Shown in pieces: positions 8,320 to 17,707 of a stretch of DNA of 64,000 nucleotides (its first letter is position 1; every line of letters starts with the position of its first letter). The notes beneath the pieces are model-generated. The model did not search any database, was not told the origin of the DNA, and saw nothing but the letters and a program-made list of their open reading frames with translations. The position numbers were made by a program, and so were the translations under genes. The DNA comes from Lewinellaceae bacterium (GTDB lineage Bacteria; Bacteroidota; Bacteroidia; Chitinophagales; Saprospiraceae), in the NCBI GenBank assembly GCA_020636135.1, contig JACJYK010000001.1, positions 2,466,501 through 2,530,500 on the forward strand, read 5' to 3'.

Positions 8320-10566
8320 TCAATAGTGATATCCGTACTGCTGGCTGTTCTTAAACTTAAAGCCATTGAGAACAACATACGGATTGGGGAATTTTTTATT
8401 TACGACGATATCCTTCAGTTTATCCAACATGGTCTTGGGAGTGTAGTCCGAACGCACCACAAAAATGGTGGCATCGGCAATATCATGCAGGTGGAAGGTA
8501 TCAGCTACCGGAGCTATGGGTGGAGCGTCCAGAATGATCATATCGTACTGGCGTCTGGCTTCATCGATCAGGCGGCGCAAACGGCTGGACATCAGCAATT
8601 CACTGGGGTTACTGGGTTTGGTGCCGCAGTAGATCACATCCAGGTTTTTATTGAGCTCACCCTTACTGGTTATTTTTAGGCGTGTCAGATTTGAACTGCT
8701 GAGATAATCGGAAATACCAAATTCCGGTTTCTCCTTAATTTTTTGGTATTCCAATTGTTTGGGCTGACGCAAGTCAAGTTCAATCAATAGTACCTTTTTA
8801 TCACCCAGTGCCTGAATCATCGCCAGGTTCAGTGCGACATACGATTTGCCTTCGCCCGAGACAGAGGAGGTTACCAGCCAGGTCTTCAGGCTGTCTCCGG
8901 GAGAGACAAAGGACACATTTGCGCGCAGAGCCCGGAACATTTCCGTGGATAATGAAGTTCCGTTTTCTTTGATGGCCAGCTGCCGGCTCCGGCTTCCGTG
9001 GGGCAAAATACCCAGGATCTGTACCTTCACTTTATTCGTTATATCCCGCTCTTCCAGGACTTTATCATTCAAAGAATTGAAAAGTAATACCAGAGCGGAA
9101 GGAAATGCCAGTCCAAGGAAGCCGCCCACCAATAAGATAAGCGGTGGTTTGGGGCTGATCGGGTCGGACGCATTAGCTGGTTCGATCAGTTTTCCATTAT
9201 CCGTTGTGACTGCCATGGAGATCAAGGTCTCTTCCCTTTTTTGAAGTAAATAGGTATAGATATCTTCCTTAATGCTTTTCATCCGCTGGATATCCAGCAG
9301 GTCGCGCTCCCGCTTGGGCAGACTTTGAAGCCGGTCAGTCAAACTGGATTTGATCTCTGCACTGGCATCGCGTTCAATGGTAAGATCCTTCTTGATGCTG
9401 TGGATGTTGTCAATGATATTTTCACGCAAATTGGCCAGCTGCCGGTTTATCTGAATGGTGGTTTCATGCTTTGGCCCATAGGTATTGGTGTTGCGACGGG
9501 ACAGCTGCTCATTGAATTTATCAATCTGAGAAGCCAGCATGAGGTTATTGATGCTCAGGTTGGTAGGCACGTATTCAAAATCATCTTTATTCTTGGATAG
9601 AAAGTCTTCTATTCCGGACAGGATCTCCAATTCCGTATTGTTTTTTACGAGGTCCTTATTAACGGACATGACTTCATTAAGCAATAAATTTCCTTCCGAA
9701 GACAGCTCAGTGATATTATGACTCTGACGGTATGTCTGCGCCTGCTGTTCGATGGAGGATAACTCAGTAACGACCAGGTTAATGCGCTCATTGATCAGAT
9801 TAAGGCTGTTTTCAAAGGCTACTGTGCGGTCCTTTTTGGACTCTTCATTGTATGCCTCCAGAAGTTCCGACAATATGGATTCGGCTCGCTGAGGCACCTG
9901 GTCGCGAATGGATAATGATACAACACTGGAATTTTCATCAATGATACTTACCTCCAGCGCTTCGCATAAATTCAATGCTTTGAGCTTTGGGGTCATTGCA
10001 GTGACCCGGTATTTTTTACCCAGGGTAGAAAAATTATTACGGGCTAAGGTTACTTTACCGATGGGCAACGCCAGTTCCTGGCCGAATTCACCCCGGTATT
10101 CTTCTTTCTCCATTTTAAGGGTATACTGACCATGCTCGCCGGGCATAATTTCACACTCCAGGACCTGAAATTCATCTGCAGGCAGCCAGTTTACCACATC
10201 GATCGGATGGTTTTCATAGAGATCAACCGGTTTCCAGCCACTGATGTCAACATACTGATTTGCAATGCCGAGTTTATTGACCACCTGTTCCATGAGCGGA
10301 CTTGAGGTCAGGATGTTGACTTCATTGCCGATGGAATTATCCGCCTTGTGCATACGGATGTCGGAGAAGATACCTTCTTCGGGCACCTGCCCAGCATTTT
10401 TAACCCCTTTGATTAAAATCCGGGTCTGGGCTTCGTATTGAAATGGGGTGATCTGCAGATAGAAGTAAGCTGCTCCCACGGTTAAAGGAAGCAGTATTAA
10501 ATAGAGCCACCAGTACTTTAATGCCTTCTTGAAGACATGGATAAGATTTACTTTATCTTCGTTCAT
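8320..10566 (-). CDS. Polysaccharide co-polymerase with tyrosine autokinase domain (Wzc-like)
   Basis: Controls chain length and export of the surface polysaccharide at the inner membrane. The 748-residue protein has an N-terminal Wzz domain with a first transmembrane helix near residues 17-33, a long periplasmic coiled-coil region, a second helix near 475-495, and a cytoplasmic BY-kinase domain. In that domain Walker A (SGEGKS) is at about 570-575, Walker A' (ELDLRQP) at 596-602 and Walker B (MIILDAPP) at 676-683. The tail ends in a short tyrosine cluster (Y744, Y746, Y748) that is the likely autophosphorylation site. The adjacent PHP phosphatase is the expected antagonist. It is 10 nt downstream of the Wza-like gene. 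Confidence 0.93.
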   Translation of the reverse strand: MNEDKVNLIHVFKKALKYWWLYLILLPLTVGAAYFYLQITPFQYEAQTRILIKGVKNAGQVPEEGIFSDIRMHKADNSIGNEVNILTSSPLMEQVVNKLGIANQYVDISGWKPVDLYENHPIDVVNWLPADEFQVLECEIMPGEHGQYTLKMEKEEYRGEFGQELALPIGKVTLARNNFSTLGKKYRVTAMTPKLKALNLCEALEVSIIDENSSVVSLSIRDQVPQRAESILSELLEAYNEESKKDRTVAFENSLNLINERINLVVTELSSIEQQAQTYRQSHNITELSSEGNLLLNEVMSVNKDLVKNNTELEILSGIEDFLSKNKDDFEYVPTNLSINNLMLASQIDKFNEQLSRRNTNTYGPKHETTIQINRQLANLRENIIDNIHSIKKDLTIERDASAEIKSSLTDRLQSLPKRERDLLDIQRMKSIKEDIYTYLLQKREETLISMAVTTDNGKLIEPANASDPISPKPPLILLVGGFLGLAFPSALVLLFNSLNDKVLEERDITNKVKVQILGILPHGSRSRQLAIKENGTSLSTEMFRALRANVSFVSPGDSLKTWLVTSSVSGEGKSYVALNLAMIQALGDKKVLLIELDLRQPKQLEYQKIKEKPEFGISDYLSSSNLTRLKITSKGELNKNLDVIYCGTKPSNPSELLMSSRLRRLIDEARRQYDMIILDAPPIAPVADTFHLHDIADATIFVVRSDYTPKTMLDKLKDIVVNKKFPNPYVVLNGFKFKNSQQYGYHY

Positions 10567-10576
10567 GGAGAATGGA

Positions 10577-11350
10577 TTACTTGTTTAAGGAAGCACCTAA
10601 CAAAAAGGTAACGAGTGTTACTACCGGAAAAAAGATACCTGAGTAACGCTGGAAAAAGTCGCCGGTAGTAGCATATTGTTTGGCCTTGAGAGGATCGACT
10701 ATGACAATGTCATTTGGACTCAAATAGAAATAGGGTGAAGCAAAGACTGATTTGTCTTTTGTGTTGATCCGGTGAAATTCCCTGACCTGATTTCTTTCCC
10801 GAATAATCAATACGGAATTGCGTTTCGCGTAGGGTGTAAAGTCGCCGGCCATTCCGATGGCTTCAAGAATATTCAGTCGCTCGTTTGGAATAACATAGGT
10901 ATTTGGTCGATTGACTTCACCCATCAGGGTTACCTTAAAATTAACGAACCGGACCTGAACATTGGCTTTAGGCAAATATTGAATCAGGCGAGAATTTATA
11001 TCCTGCCGGACAGCCATGATTGTCTTACCGGCGGCTTCTACCTGGCCTATATAAGGAAGGTAGATGTACCCCTGTTCATCAACGCGATATCCCTCCGATA
11101 CACCAAGTGCTTTCTCACCTGCTTCACCGGTTGCATTGATCGTGTGCTGAAAAGCGCTTATGGTATTATTGTCTTCATCGACCACCTGGATGTTCAGAAT
11201 ATCATCCGGCTGGATTTTCAGTACCGGTAATGAATCCACATTGGCCACTGCATCCTGTACATCGGTAAGCATCAGCATGTCCGAATGCTTCACACTTCCG
11301 CAGCTGCTTACCAAAATGACCATTAAACCAAAAAACAAGATATTCTTCAT
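10577..11350 (-). CDS. Polysaccharide export outer-membrane lipoprotein (Wza-like)
   Basis: Forms the outer-membrane/periplasmic export channel for the polysaccharide. The 257-residue precursor has a lipoprotein signal peptide with lipobox LVSSC (Cys17). A poly-export domain begins around LKIQPDDILNIQV, and SLBB-type segments follow (YRVDEQGYIYLPYIGQVEAAGKT is split in the middle by the usual glycine-rich turn). A C-terminal hydrophobic helix (FFPVVTLVTFLLGA) is typical of Bacteroidota Wza proteins. It lies 2 nt from the phosphatase gene and 10 nt from the Wzc-like gene, so all three are co-transcribed. Confidence 0.92.
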   Translation of the reverse strand: MKNILFFGLMVILVSSCGSVKHSDMLMLTDVQDAVANVDSLPVLKIQPDDILNIQVVDEDNNTISAFQHTINATGEAGEKALGVSEGYRVDEQGYIYLPYIGQVEAAGKTIMAVRQDINSRLIQYLPKANVQVRFVNFKVTLMGEVNRPNTYVIPNERLNILEAIGMAGDFTPYAKRNSVLIIRERNQVREFHRINTKDKSVFASPYFYLSPNDIVIVDPLKAKQYATTGDFFQRYSGIFFPVVTLVTFLLGASLNK

Positions 11351-11352
11351 AT

Positions 11353-12081
11353 TCAGTTGGGTTGTAGCAATTGTGCATTTAGAAATCGGAGGCTGGAAGG
11401 ATCAAACGAATAAAGCCCCAATTGAGCCGGATGGTGCAGGTCCGTGCCTGCGAAATGGTACATCTGGTGTTCTATTAACTGCCGGCTCCAGTTGGAAACT
11501 TCACGGCCGTAATAACCGGCAGGCGACAATAAATTCAGCTGCATCAAACAGCCCATCTGCTGCAATTCCTGGAAAGTTGCCAGGTCTCTCCGGTAATAGG
11601 AATACCTTTCCGGATGTGCAAGTATAGGAGTATAACCTACCTGAAGGATCGATTCCACAAACCGCTTTGCCAAAGGAAAGGGCTTATGCATCGGAAATTC
11701 TATAAGCAAATACCGGTCAGCAATAGAGAGAACCTGCCGTGAATTCAGGTGATCCATGAAGCCTTCATCCAGCATGTATTCTGCAGCGAGCCCCAGTTCA
11801 ACTTCAATGCCTTCTTCTGTCACCCTCTTAACCAATGCTTGAAAAACATTTCGAAGCTTGGTTGCATGATTTCCATAATGATCATGCATGATATGAGGGG
11901 TAGCAATAAGTTTTCGAAATCCGAGGCTGACAAGGCCACGGATCATAATAAGGCTAACATCGATATCCGGTGATCCATCATCCACTCCGGGGAGCCAGTG
12001 CGCATGCATATCCACTTCGATATCAGCAAAATGGACATCCTGGGTTTGCTTATTATTTAGTGGAAATAAACGAAACACCAT
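11353..12081 (-). CDS. PHP-family tyrosine-protein phosphatase (CpsB/YwqE type)
   Basis: Removes phosphate from the tyrosine tail of the neighbouring Wzc-like kinase and so tunes polysaccharide synthesis. The 242-residue protein carries the PHP metal ligands DMHAHWLPGVDDG at about 24-36, ATPHIMHDHYGN at about 80-91, HPERY and the late GTDLHHP motif, as in Streptococcus CpsB and Bacillus YwqE. It is the first structural gene after the stem-loop-rich region downstream of upxY. Its ATG at 12081 has A-rich sequence upstream and no clear Shine-Dalgarno site. Confidence 0.9.
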   Translation of the reverse strand: MVFRLFPLNNKQTQDVHFADIEVDMHAHWLPGVDDGSPDIDVSLIMIRGLVSLGFRKLIATPHIMHDHYGNHATKLRNVFQALVKRVTEEGIEVELGLAAEYMLDEGFMDHLNSRQVLSIADRYLLIEFPMHKPFPLAKRFVESILQVGYTPILAHPERYSYYRRDLATFQELQQMGCLMQLNLLSPAGYYGREVSNWSRQLIEHQMYHFAGTDLHHPAQLGLYSFDPSSLRFLNAQLLQPN

Positions 12082-12119
12082 GATAAGATGTTTTTCGAAC
12101 TATGATATGGCTTCGCCGT

Positions 12120-12145
12120 TAAAAAATCCCGAAGGTTTTTTTTCT
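12120..12145. terminator. Terminator-like hairpin upstream of the phosphatase gene
   Basis: A short stem with a UUCG-type loop is flanked by an A-run on one side and a T-run on the other. On the minus strand it reads AAAACC-TTCG-GGATTTTTT and on the plus strand AAAAAATCC-CGAA-GGTTTTTTTT. It resembles a bidirectional intrinsic terminator or attenuator, but only two G-C pairs are present and one base is bulged. It lies 39 nt before the phosphatase ATG, inside the transcribed leader. Confidence 0.4.
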
Positions 12146-12180
12146 GAAAAATTGCAGATAAAGCAATTGTATTTAGATAT

Positions 12181-12294
12181 CAATCAGCAACAGAAAATAA
12201 TGATTGCTGATTGGGACCGCTGCCATAAGGCAGCGATCTATTTCAGAATATTCCCGGTCACCCGGGAAAAAATATATTGGGCGCTTTATAGCGC
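12181..12294 (-). promoter_or_regulatory. Four consecutive stem-loops between upxY and the polysaccharide genes
   Basis: Four inverted repeats are packed into 114 bp. They are 12181-12190 with 12204-12213 (10 bp perfect, loop 13), 12218-12224 with 12229-12235 (7 bp, loop ATAA), 12251-12257 with 12262-12268 (7 bp, loop TCAC) and 12281-12285 with 12290-12294 (5 bp, loop TTAT), the last one overlapping the upxY stop codon. With the U-tract hairpin at 12120-12145 they form a structured leader in front of the operon. UpxY proteins are known processive antiterminators, so a role as attenuator or antitermination target is plausible but inferred. Confidence 0.5.
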
Positions 12295-12843
12295 AGAAAC
12301 CCTGCTTGCCGATAATTTCAAGCAAGCCGGATCTACATACATTCGAAAACTCTGTCCGATGCCAGAAAATTCCACGAGGAAATTCTTTTTGTTTGAAGTA
12401 TTCATCAATGTGCCTTTCAAACCAATTAAATTTCCCCGAACGACTTCCACTCGCTGGCCCGCAATCATACCTTCCTGATCCAATTCAATGCTTAGGTCTT
12501 CCAGAAGGATTTTTTGCAACCATTGGATTTCTTCTTCCGGTATGGAAATAAGATTATCGGAGAACTTGATAAATTTTACGACGCCTTCAGTTTCAAGAAC
12601 TGAAACATATTCTTTGCGGGTAATTTTGGTAAATACATAACAGCTGATGAGGGGAATGTCGAAATGACGAAGTCTTTTGTCATATTTCCGGAAACGACGG
12701 GTCAGGGGGACGTACGAATCGATCCCTTTATCCTTTAACCTTTTTAGAACCACTTTTTCCTGCTTGTAGCGTGTGTACACAGCAAACCACCTGGGTTCTA
12801 GTTCATCCAATTGATTTATAGCATGTTTGAGATTCATAACCAA
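12286..12843 (-). CDS. upxY: UpxY-type NusG paralogue, transcription antiterminator
   Basis: A specialised NusG/RfaH-like factor that lets RNA polymerase read through the leader of its own polysaccharide operon. The 185-residue protein starts MVMNLKHAINQ, and a second ATG two codons later is equally possible. The NGN domain begins at PRWFAVYTRYKQEKVV, has VPLTRRFRKYDKRLRHFD and CYVFTKITRKEY, and is followed by a KOW domain around residues 120-165 (VVRGNLIGLKGTLMN). First position in a capsule cluster is the standard Bacteroidota arrangement. The next gene begins about 200 nt downstream, after a run of stem-loops. Confidence 0.9.
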   Translation of the reverse strand: MVMNLKHAINQLDELEPRWFAVYTRYKQEKVVLKRLKDKGIDSYVPLTRRFRKYDKRLRHFDIPLISCYVFTKITRKEYVSVLETEGVVKFIKFSDNLISIPEEEIQWLQKILLEDLSIELDQEGMIAGQRVEVVRGNLIGLKGTLMNTSNKKNFLVEFSGIGQSFRMYVDPACLKLSASRVSAL

Positions 12844-13942
12844 GTTCTGAATTCACGTGTTGCTGAATAATGTCTAACGTATTGGAAGAAACTTCAGGGG
12901 GGGTGAGGTCTTCTCGGACCAGGGATAAACATACGTTTAGCCTTGAGTCAAAATAGCGTCTCAAACAATCAGAACAATTAAAAATCCTGATTCTGACAAC
13001 TGACATCAAACGTGAAAAACATTCAGCGATGAATTCAGACCAAGTGATTACAGACATCCCAGGAACTGGAATGCATACACGCATTGTACGAAACATAAAT
13101 GGAGAATCTTGCTGGAACGAGCTGGGGTCTCTTAATCCGGAAGCAAGATGTTACGTAAGATCTATACTCTTTGGCGTTAAATATAGTCTTATACGTAGCC
13201 CACCTTAATTCAAGGCGTGCACATGATTCAAAAAATTACCGCATCTCACAGTTTGGCATCAGCGTCTATGCTTGATGATGCACTATGAACAATCTCGTAT
13301 AAAGACTTAATTACTACAAAAATAAACTTCCAAACGCAAAAGTAAAATTAAATCATAAAAAAATATTGAGCCCGGCCAATTGGATAAAAGGCAGCATTCA
13401 TAGCACCAACGGCACACCAATAATAAACTCCATGCATATCTGCCCTCCACCTCATATTATACTGATTTTCAATATACTTTACACACTTATCATTAACAGT
13501 GAATTAAACTTTATTGTATTATTTATTATAACCATTTATTAATATGTTTTTCACATCTATTATATTACCAAATTAACATCTATGAATTTCTTACAAATTA
13601 AGAATTGTATAATTTAACAGCCTATTCTATCAAAAGGTATTGGTTAACAAGCCTTTAAAATTACGCTTAAACATGCTATCAAATTTCCTGTAATGCGTAC
13701 CAGCTATAAATTACAGCAATTATAATTGAAGAAATAATTCATTTAATCCGGCTTATCTTTTTTACTACATCTCAATGACAGGGTTTGTAAACACCGCTTT
13801 CAGGGTTAAAATCTTCACCACCGGGAGGCCTATTGCCCTTCAGGCCCTGTTCATTACATTCAGTCAACTGATTGTTGAGGGGCATTCTTAGCCGATTTCA
13901 TTCAAAACAGGTTAAATTAGAACCTGTAATAAATCAGCATCC
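12844..13942. other. AT-rich 1.1-kb intergenic region between divergent units
   Basis: No convincing gene is seen here. The region separates upxY (leftward) from the rhamnosidase gene (rightward). The part from about 13240 to 13760 is very AT-rich. A TAnnTTTG match on the minus strand at 13317-13324 could be the -7 element for upxY and would give a leader of nearly 480 nt, but no well-spaced -33 element accompanies it. A plus-strand frame of 59 codons at 13029-13208 is unsupported. The most likely content is the promoter and long 5' leader of the polysaccharide operon and the promoter of the rhamnosidase gene. Confidence 0.5.
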
Positions 13943-16333
13943 ATGCGATACAAGTTCATTCTGCCTTCCCTCTTCTTAGTGCCTGCAATTCTGCCGGGAC
14001 AAACTGGCCAAGAATCTCTTCCTGCTACCAGATTAGCAGATCAATCCTGGACCGCAAACTGGATAGGCCATCCCGAAGGATCACCTTATGATTTTGGTGT
14101 TTACCATTTTAGAAGGGATTTTGATCTGACTACCCTACCCGATCACCTGGTCATTAATGTGTCAGCAGATAACCGGTATCAACTTTACATCAATGGAGAG
14201 CGAATCAGTGAAGGTCCTGCAAAAGGTGATTTGTTGCATTATCACTATGAAACAATTGACATTGCCCCATACCTGCAGGCAGGAATAAATTGTCTGGCTG
14301 CAGTCGTTTGGAATTTCGGAATAAGAAGACCAGTTGCACAAATGAGCCATCGGACTGCGTTTCTGTTACAGGCCAACGAACCTGAATTTGACTACCTGAA
14401 TTCCGGGCCGGCGTGGAAAACGATTCAGGATAATGCCTACTCCTTATTACCGGCGGAAGGAGGCAATCTGAGAACCTACCTGGTCACCGGGCCGCGAATC
14501 CATCTACAGGCAGGTCTCTGTCCCTGGGGCTGGGAATCCCCGGAATTTAATGATGAGTCCTGGACGGCTGCCCGGAATGTTGGGCAAGCCCATGCTTCCG
14601 GACATACCACAGAATTTAACTGGGAACTGGTACCCCGGGCTATTCCACAGATGGAGTTGATTAAGGAAGATGCACCGGTTGTACGCAGAACTGATATCAA
14701 CGGGAACAAGGAACAACCTCCAGCCAAATTTCCAATGCATATTCCCCCACACACCAAATGTACCATCCTGCTTGATCAACAGCATCTGACCAATGCCTAT
14801 CCCCATCTGTATGTCAGCGGCGGAATGAACAGTAAGATACGTTTGGAATATGCGGAATCGCTGTTTGATGCAAATGGCCAAAAAGGAAACCGGGATGAGA
14901 TCGAAGGCAAAATCATCAAAGGATATTTCGATGAATTCAGTCCGGATGGCGAGGCTGACAGGCTTTTTAGCACGTTATGGTTCCGTACCTGGCGGTATAT
15001 TGAAGTTACCGTTGAAACCCAGGATGACCCTGTGGAAATCAATACTTTCTTTGGCATGAGGCGAACCTACCCTTTCAAATCCGTGGCACATTTTACTGCT
15101 CCTGTTGAAAACCTGGATAATCTCTGGGAAGTGGGATGGAGGACCGCCCGGCTTTGTGCAGGTGAGACCTACTACGATTGTCCCTACTACGAACAATTGC
15201 AATACGTGGGTGACACCAGGATCCAGGCATTGATTTCGCTCTATGTGACTGGTGATGATCGTCTTATGCGGAACGCCATCCAGCAATTTGCAGATTCACG
15301 TTATTCCGATGGTCTAACCAAAAGCCGCTATCCGGATCTGGCCGGACAGGTGATACCCACCTATTCGCTCTTCTGGATCAATATGGTGCATGACTACTGG
15401 ATGCTAAGGCCCGACAGTGCTTTTGTAAGTCAGCAGTTAACTACCGTCCGAACGATCCTTGAATGGTATGATCAGCAGGTAGACAGCAATACCGGGCTGA
15501 TTGGAGCCACCAACTATTGGAATTTTGTCGATTGGTCCGACTGGCCAGATGACGGCGGACATCAGTTCGGAGGGGTGCCGCCTCTGAAAGGAGGCAGTTC
15601 AATACTCACCTTACAGTGGGTTTATGCCTTGCAGGATGCCGTCGAACTGATGGAAGCATTTGGCTCGAGAGGTGATAAAATCTGGTATCAGAAACAAATG
15701 GAACGAGCAAAAAGAGCTGTCAGGATGTATTGCTGGGATCCGGATAGGAAACTATTCAGTGACACTCCCGATAAGACATCTTACAGTCAGCATGCGAATA
15801 TCTGGGCCATACTTACGCACCTGATCCCGGAAGCAGAAGAACCTGCCATGATTGATCGAATCGTCCAGGACAAGTCCCTGATACAGGCTACATTCTATTT
15901 CCGGTTTTATCTGATGCAGGCACTCCATCAGGCTGGTTTGGGTGATCGCTACATGGACGAATTAAAACCATGGTTTGACATGCTGGACATCGGATTAACC
16001 ACTTTTGCTGAAAAACCAGACCCTACTCGGTCCGACTGTCATGCCTGGAGCGCCAGTCCGAACTACGACCTCCTGGCTACGGTAGCTGGTATCCGGCCGG
16101 CGGCTCCGGGATTTAGGAGTGTTTCCATCCGGCCAGCCCCTGGAAGGCTCGATCAATTTGACGCGGTAGCAGCTCATCCCCGCGGTACTATCCATGTCCG
16201 GTACAACCGCAAAAGCCAGGAGAATGAATTTGAGATCACCCTGCCGGATATGACACCGGGTCAGCTGATCTACCAGAATAAAATGTATGACCTGCATCCC
16301 GGTAAGCAAATTATTTCGGTAAAGCCTGAATGA
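13943..16333 (+). CDS. Secreted alpha-L-rhamnosidase, GH78 family
   Basis: Hydrolyses terminal alpha-L-rhamnose from polysaccharides or glycosides outside the cytoplasm. The 796-residue precursor has a signal peptide (MRYKFILPSLFLVPAILPGQ). Beta-sandwich carbohydrate-binding regions follow, for example RYQLYINGERISEGP. The (alpha/alpha)6 catalytic barrel carries the GH78 hallmark YDCPYYEQLQYVGDTR at about residues 411-426, whose Glu and Asp lie at the acid-catalyst site. A second acidic motif near 690-710 (FAEKPDPTRSDCHAWS) supplies the likely base. A C-terminal beta-sandwich follows. It stands about 180 nt before an oxidoreductase gene on the same strand. Confidence 0.9.
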   Translation: MRYKFILPSLFLVPAILPGQTGQESLPATRLADQSWTANWIGHPEGSPYDFGVYHFRRDFDLTTLPDHLVINVSADNRYQLYINGERISEGPAKGDLLHYHYETIDIAPYLQAGINCLAAVVWNFGIRRPVAQMSHRTAFLLQANEPEFDYLNSGPAWKTIQDNAYSLLPAEGGNLRTYLVTGPRIHLQAGLCPWGWESPEFNDESWTAARNVGQAHASGHTTEFNWELVPRAIPQMELIKEDAPVVRRTDINGNKEQPPAKFPMHIPPHTKCTILLDQQHLTNAYPHLYVSGGMNSKIRLEYAESLFDANGQKGNRDEIEGKIIKGYFDEFSPDGEADRLFSTLWFRTWRYIEVTVETQDDPVEINTFFGMRRTYPFKSVAHFTAPVENLDNLWEVGWRTARLCAGETYYDCPYYEQLQYVGDTRIQALISLYVTGDDRLMRNAIQQFADSRYSDGLTKSRYPDLAGQVIPTYSLFWINMVHDYWMLRPDSAFVSQQLTTVRTILEWYDQQVDSNTGLIGATNYWNFVDWSDWPDDGGHQFGGVPPLKGGSSILTLQWVYALQDAVELMEAFGSRGDKIWYQKQMERAKRAVRMYCWDPDRKLFSDTPDKTSYSQHANIWAILTHLIPEAEEPAMIDRIVQDKSLIQATFYFRFYLMQALHQAGLGDRYMDELKPWFDMLDIGLTTFAEKPDPTRSDCHAWSASPNYDLLATVAGIRPAAPGFRSVSIRPAPGRLDQFDAVAAHPRGTIHVRYNRKSQENEFEITLPDMTPGQLIYQNKMYDLHPGKQIISVKPE

Positions 16334-16510
16334 GCCTCCGTTTATGTTTCCGGTGAGCAGGAGCAAAACCAGTAAACGATCCTGGTGATCAGGTTTTCGA
16401 CAGCGGCAAGGATGAGGTACATCATTCGTGTTTATACCGGATTTTACGAACTTAAGCCGCGAATAGTACCCAATGTGGGTTATTTGATCATCACTTGTAT
16501 CTAAATAAGC

Positions 16511-17701
16511 ATGAAGCGCAGAGAATTTATTAAGCAAAGTGGAACCATAACTGCCGGGTTGTATGCCTTTCCTTCCGTAATCAACAATTATCAGAAAGAG
16601 CGTATCAGAGTTGGTGTGATCGGTACCGGAGACCGGGGCTTAGGTGTCTCCGGAGTCATGCAGGGAAGTGAATGGTTTGATGTGAAAGGCTGCTGCGATG
16701 TCTTACCTTTCCGACTGGACAATGCCCGTAAACAGTTTGGAGGTGAATCCACCTATTACACCGACTACCGAAAAATGCTGGACAATCCCGAGCTGGATGC
16801 GATTTTAGTGGCAACACCGCTGTCCATGCACCATGAAATGGCGATGGCCGCATTGGATGCCGGAAAACACGTGTATTGTGAAAAAACCATGGCATTCCAC
16901 ATTCCGGAAGTGCAGGACATGGCAGCCAAAGTTAAGAACTCGGATAAGACCTTTCTGGTTGGACACCAGTATCGCAGTGTTCCATTATACTACCGTGTAG
17001 CCGAGATGATCCAGGAAGGTTACATAGGTCAGGTGACCAATATCTATGTCCAGTGGAACCGTAATGGAAACTGGCGCAGGCCGGTACCAGACCCACAGTA
17101 TGAGCGCATGGTCAACTGGAGGATGTACCGGGAATTTTCCGGTGGTCTAACAGCTGAATTACACAGTCACCAGATCGATTTTATCAACTATGTATTTAAC
17201 AGCCACCCGGTACGCATCATGGGCATGGGTAGCATCGATTATTGGAAAGATGGCCGCGAGACCTTCGACAATGTCAATAATGTACTGGAATATCCGAATG
17301 GCATGAAAGTCAACCTGATATCCCTGACCGCAAACGCACGAAACGATTATCTGATGGAGTTTAGGGGCAGCAAAGGCACGATTGTGCTGGGTATGGATGA
17401 AGCGCGGGTCTATCCAGAATCTGACGAAGTCAAACAATTAACCACGGTAGACGGGGTTACCGGAGCAACTGCTCAGGCTTTAATACGCGGTGAGGGGATA
17501 CCCGTTAAAGTAGCACATCAGGAAGGCTGGTCCAATACCACCTATGCGCTTCAGAATTTTTATGACTCCATTGTCAATCAAGCCAAACCTTACTCTACGG
17601 TTGTTTCAGGTGGAACAACTGCCATTATTGTACGGCTGATCATTGATGCCATGGTAGACGGAGAGATTAAGACCTGGCAACCGGAATACAAACTGGGCTG
17701 A
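16511..17701 (+). CDS. Gfo/Idh/MocA-family oxidoreductase with Tat-like signal
   Basis: A 396-residue NAD(P)-dependent sugar or polyol dehydrogenase. The N-terminus (MKRREFIKQSGTITAGLYAFPS) looks like a twin-arginine export signal. The Rossmann loop is VGVIGTGDRGLG at about 34-45, and the active-site lysine lies in HVYCEKTMAFH, a variant of the family EKP motif. The C-terminal alpha/beta domain includes FSGGLTAELHSHQIDFINY. Secreted members of this family are common in Bacteroidota next to glycoside hydrolases, where they are thought to work on released sugars. The substrate is not evident. Confidence 0.88.
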   Translation: MKRREFIKQSGTITAGLYAFPSVINNYQKERIRVGVIGTGDRGLGVSGVMQGSEWFDVKGCCDVLPFRLDNARKQFGGESTYYTDYRKMLDNPELDAILVATPLSMHHEMAMAALDAGKHVYCEKTMAFHIPEVQDMAAKVKNSDKTFLVGHQYRSVPLYYRVAEMIQEGYIGQVTNIYVQWNRNGNWRRPVPDPQYERMVNWRMYREFSGGLTAELHSHQIDFINYVFNSHPVRIMGMGSIDYWKDGRETFDNVNNVLEYPNGMKVNLISLTANARNDYLMEFRGSKGTIVLGMDEARVYPESDEVKQLTTVDGVTGATAQALIRGEGIPVKVAHQEGWSNTTYALQNFYDSIVNQAKPYSTVVSGGTTAIIVRLIIDAMVDGEIKTWQPEYKLG

Positions 17702-17707
17702 TACGGA

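Noticed and set aside
12846..13039. Inverted TCTGAATTCA copies as borders of an invertible promoter
   Set aside because: The shared core is itself palindromic and only 10 bp long, and no site-specific recombinase gene is nearby.
12803..13096. 97-codon minus-strand frame overlapping the upxY start
   Set aside because: It overlaps upxY in another frame, has poor composition and no recognisable feature.
13029..13208. 59-codon plus-strand frame in the AT-rich intergenic region
   Set aside because: No ribosome-binding site, promoter or family resemblance. It may be chance.
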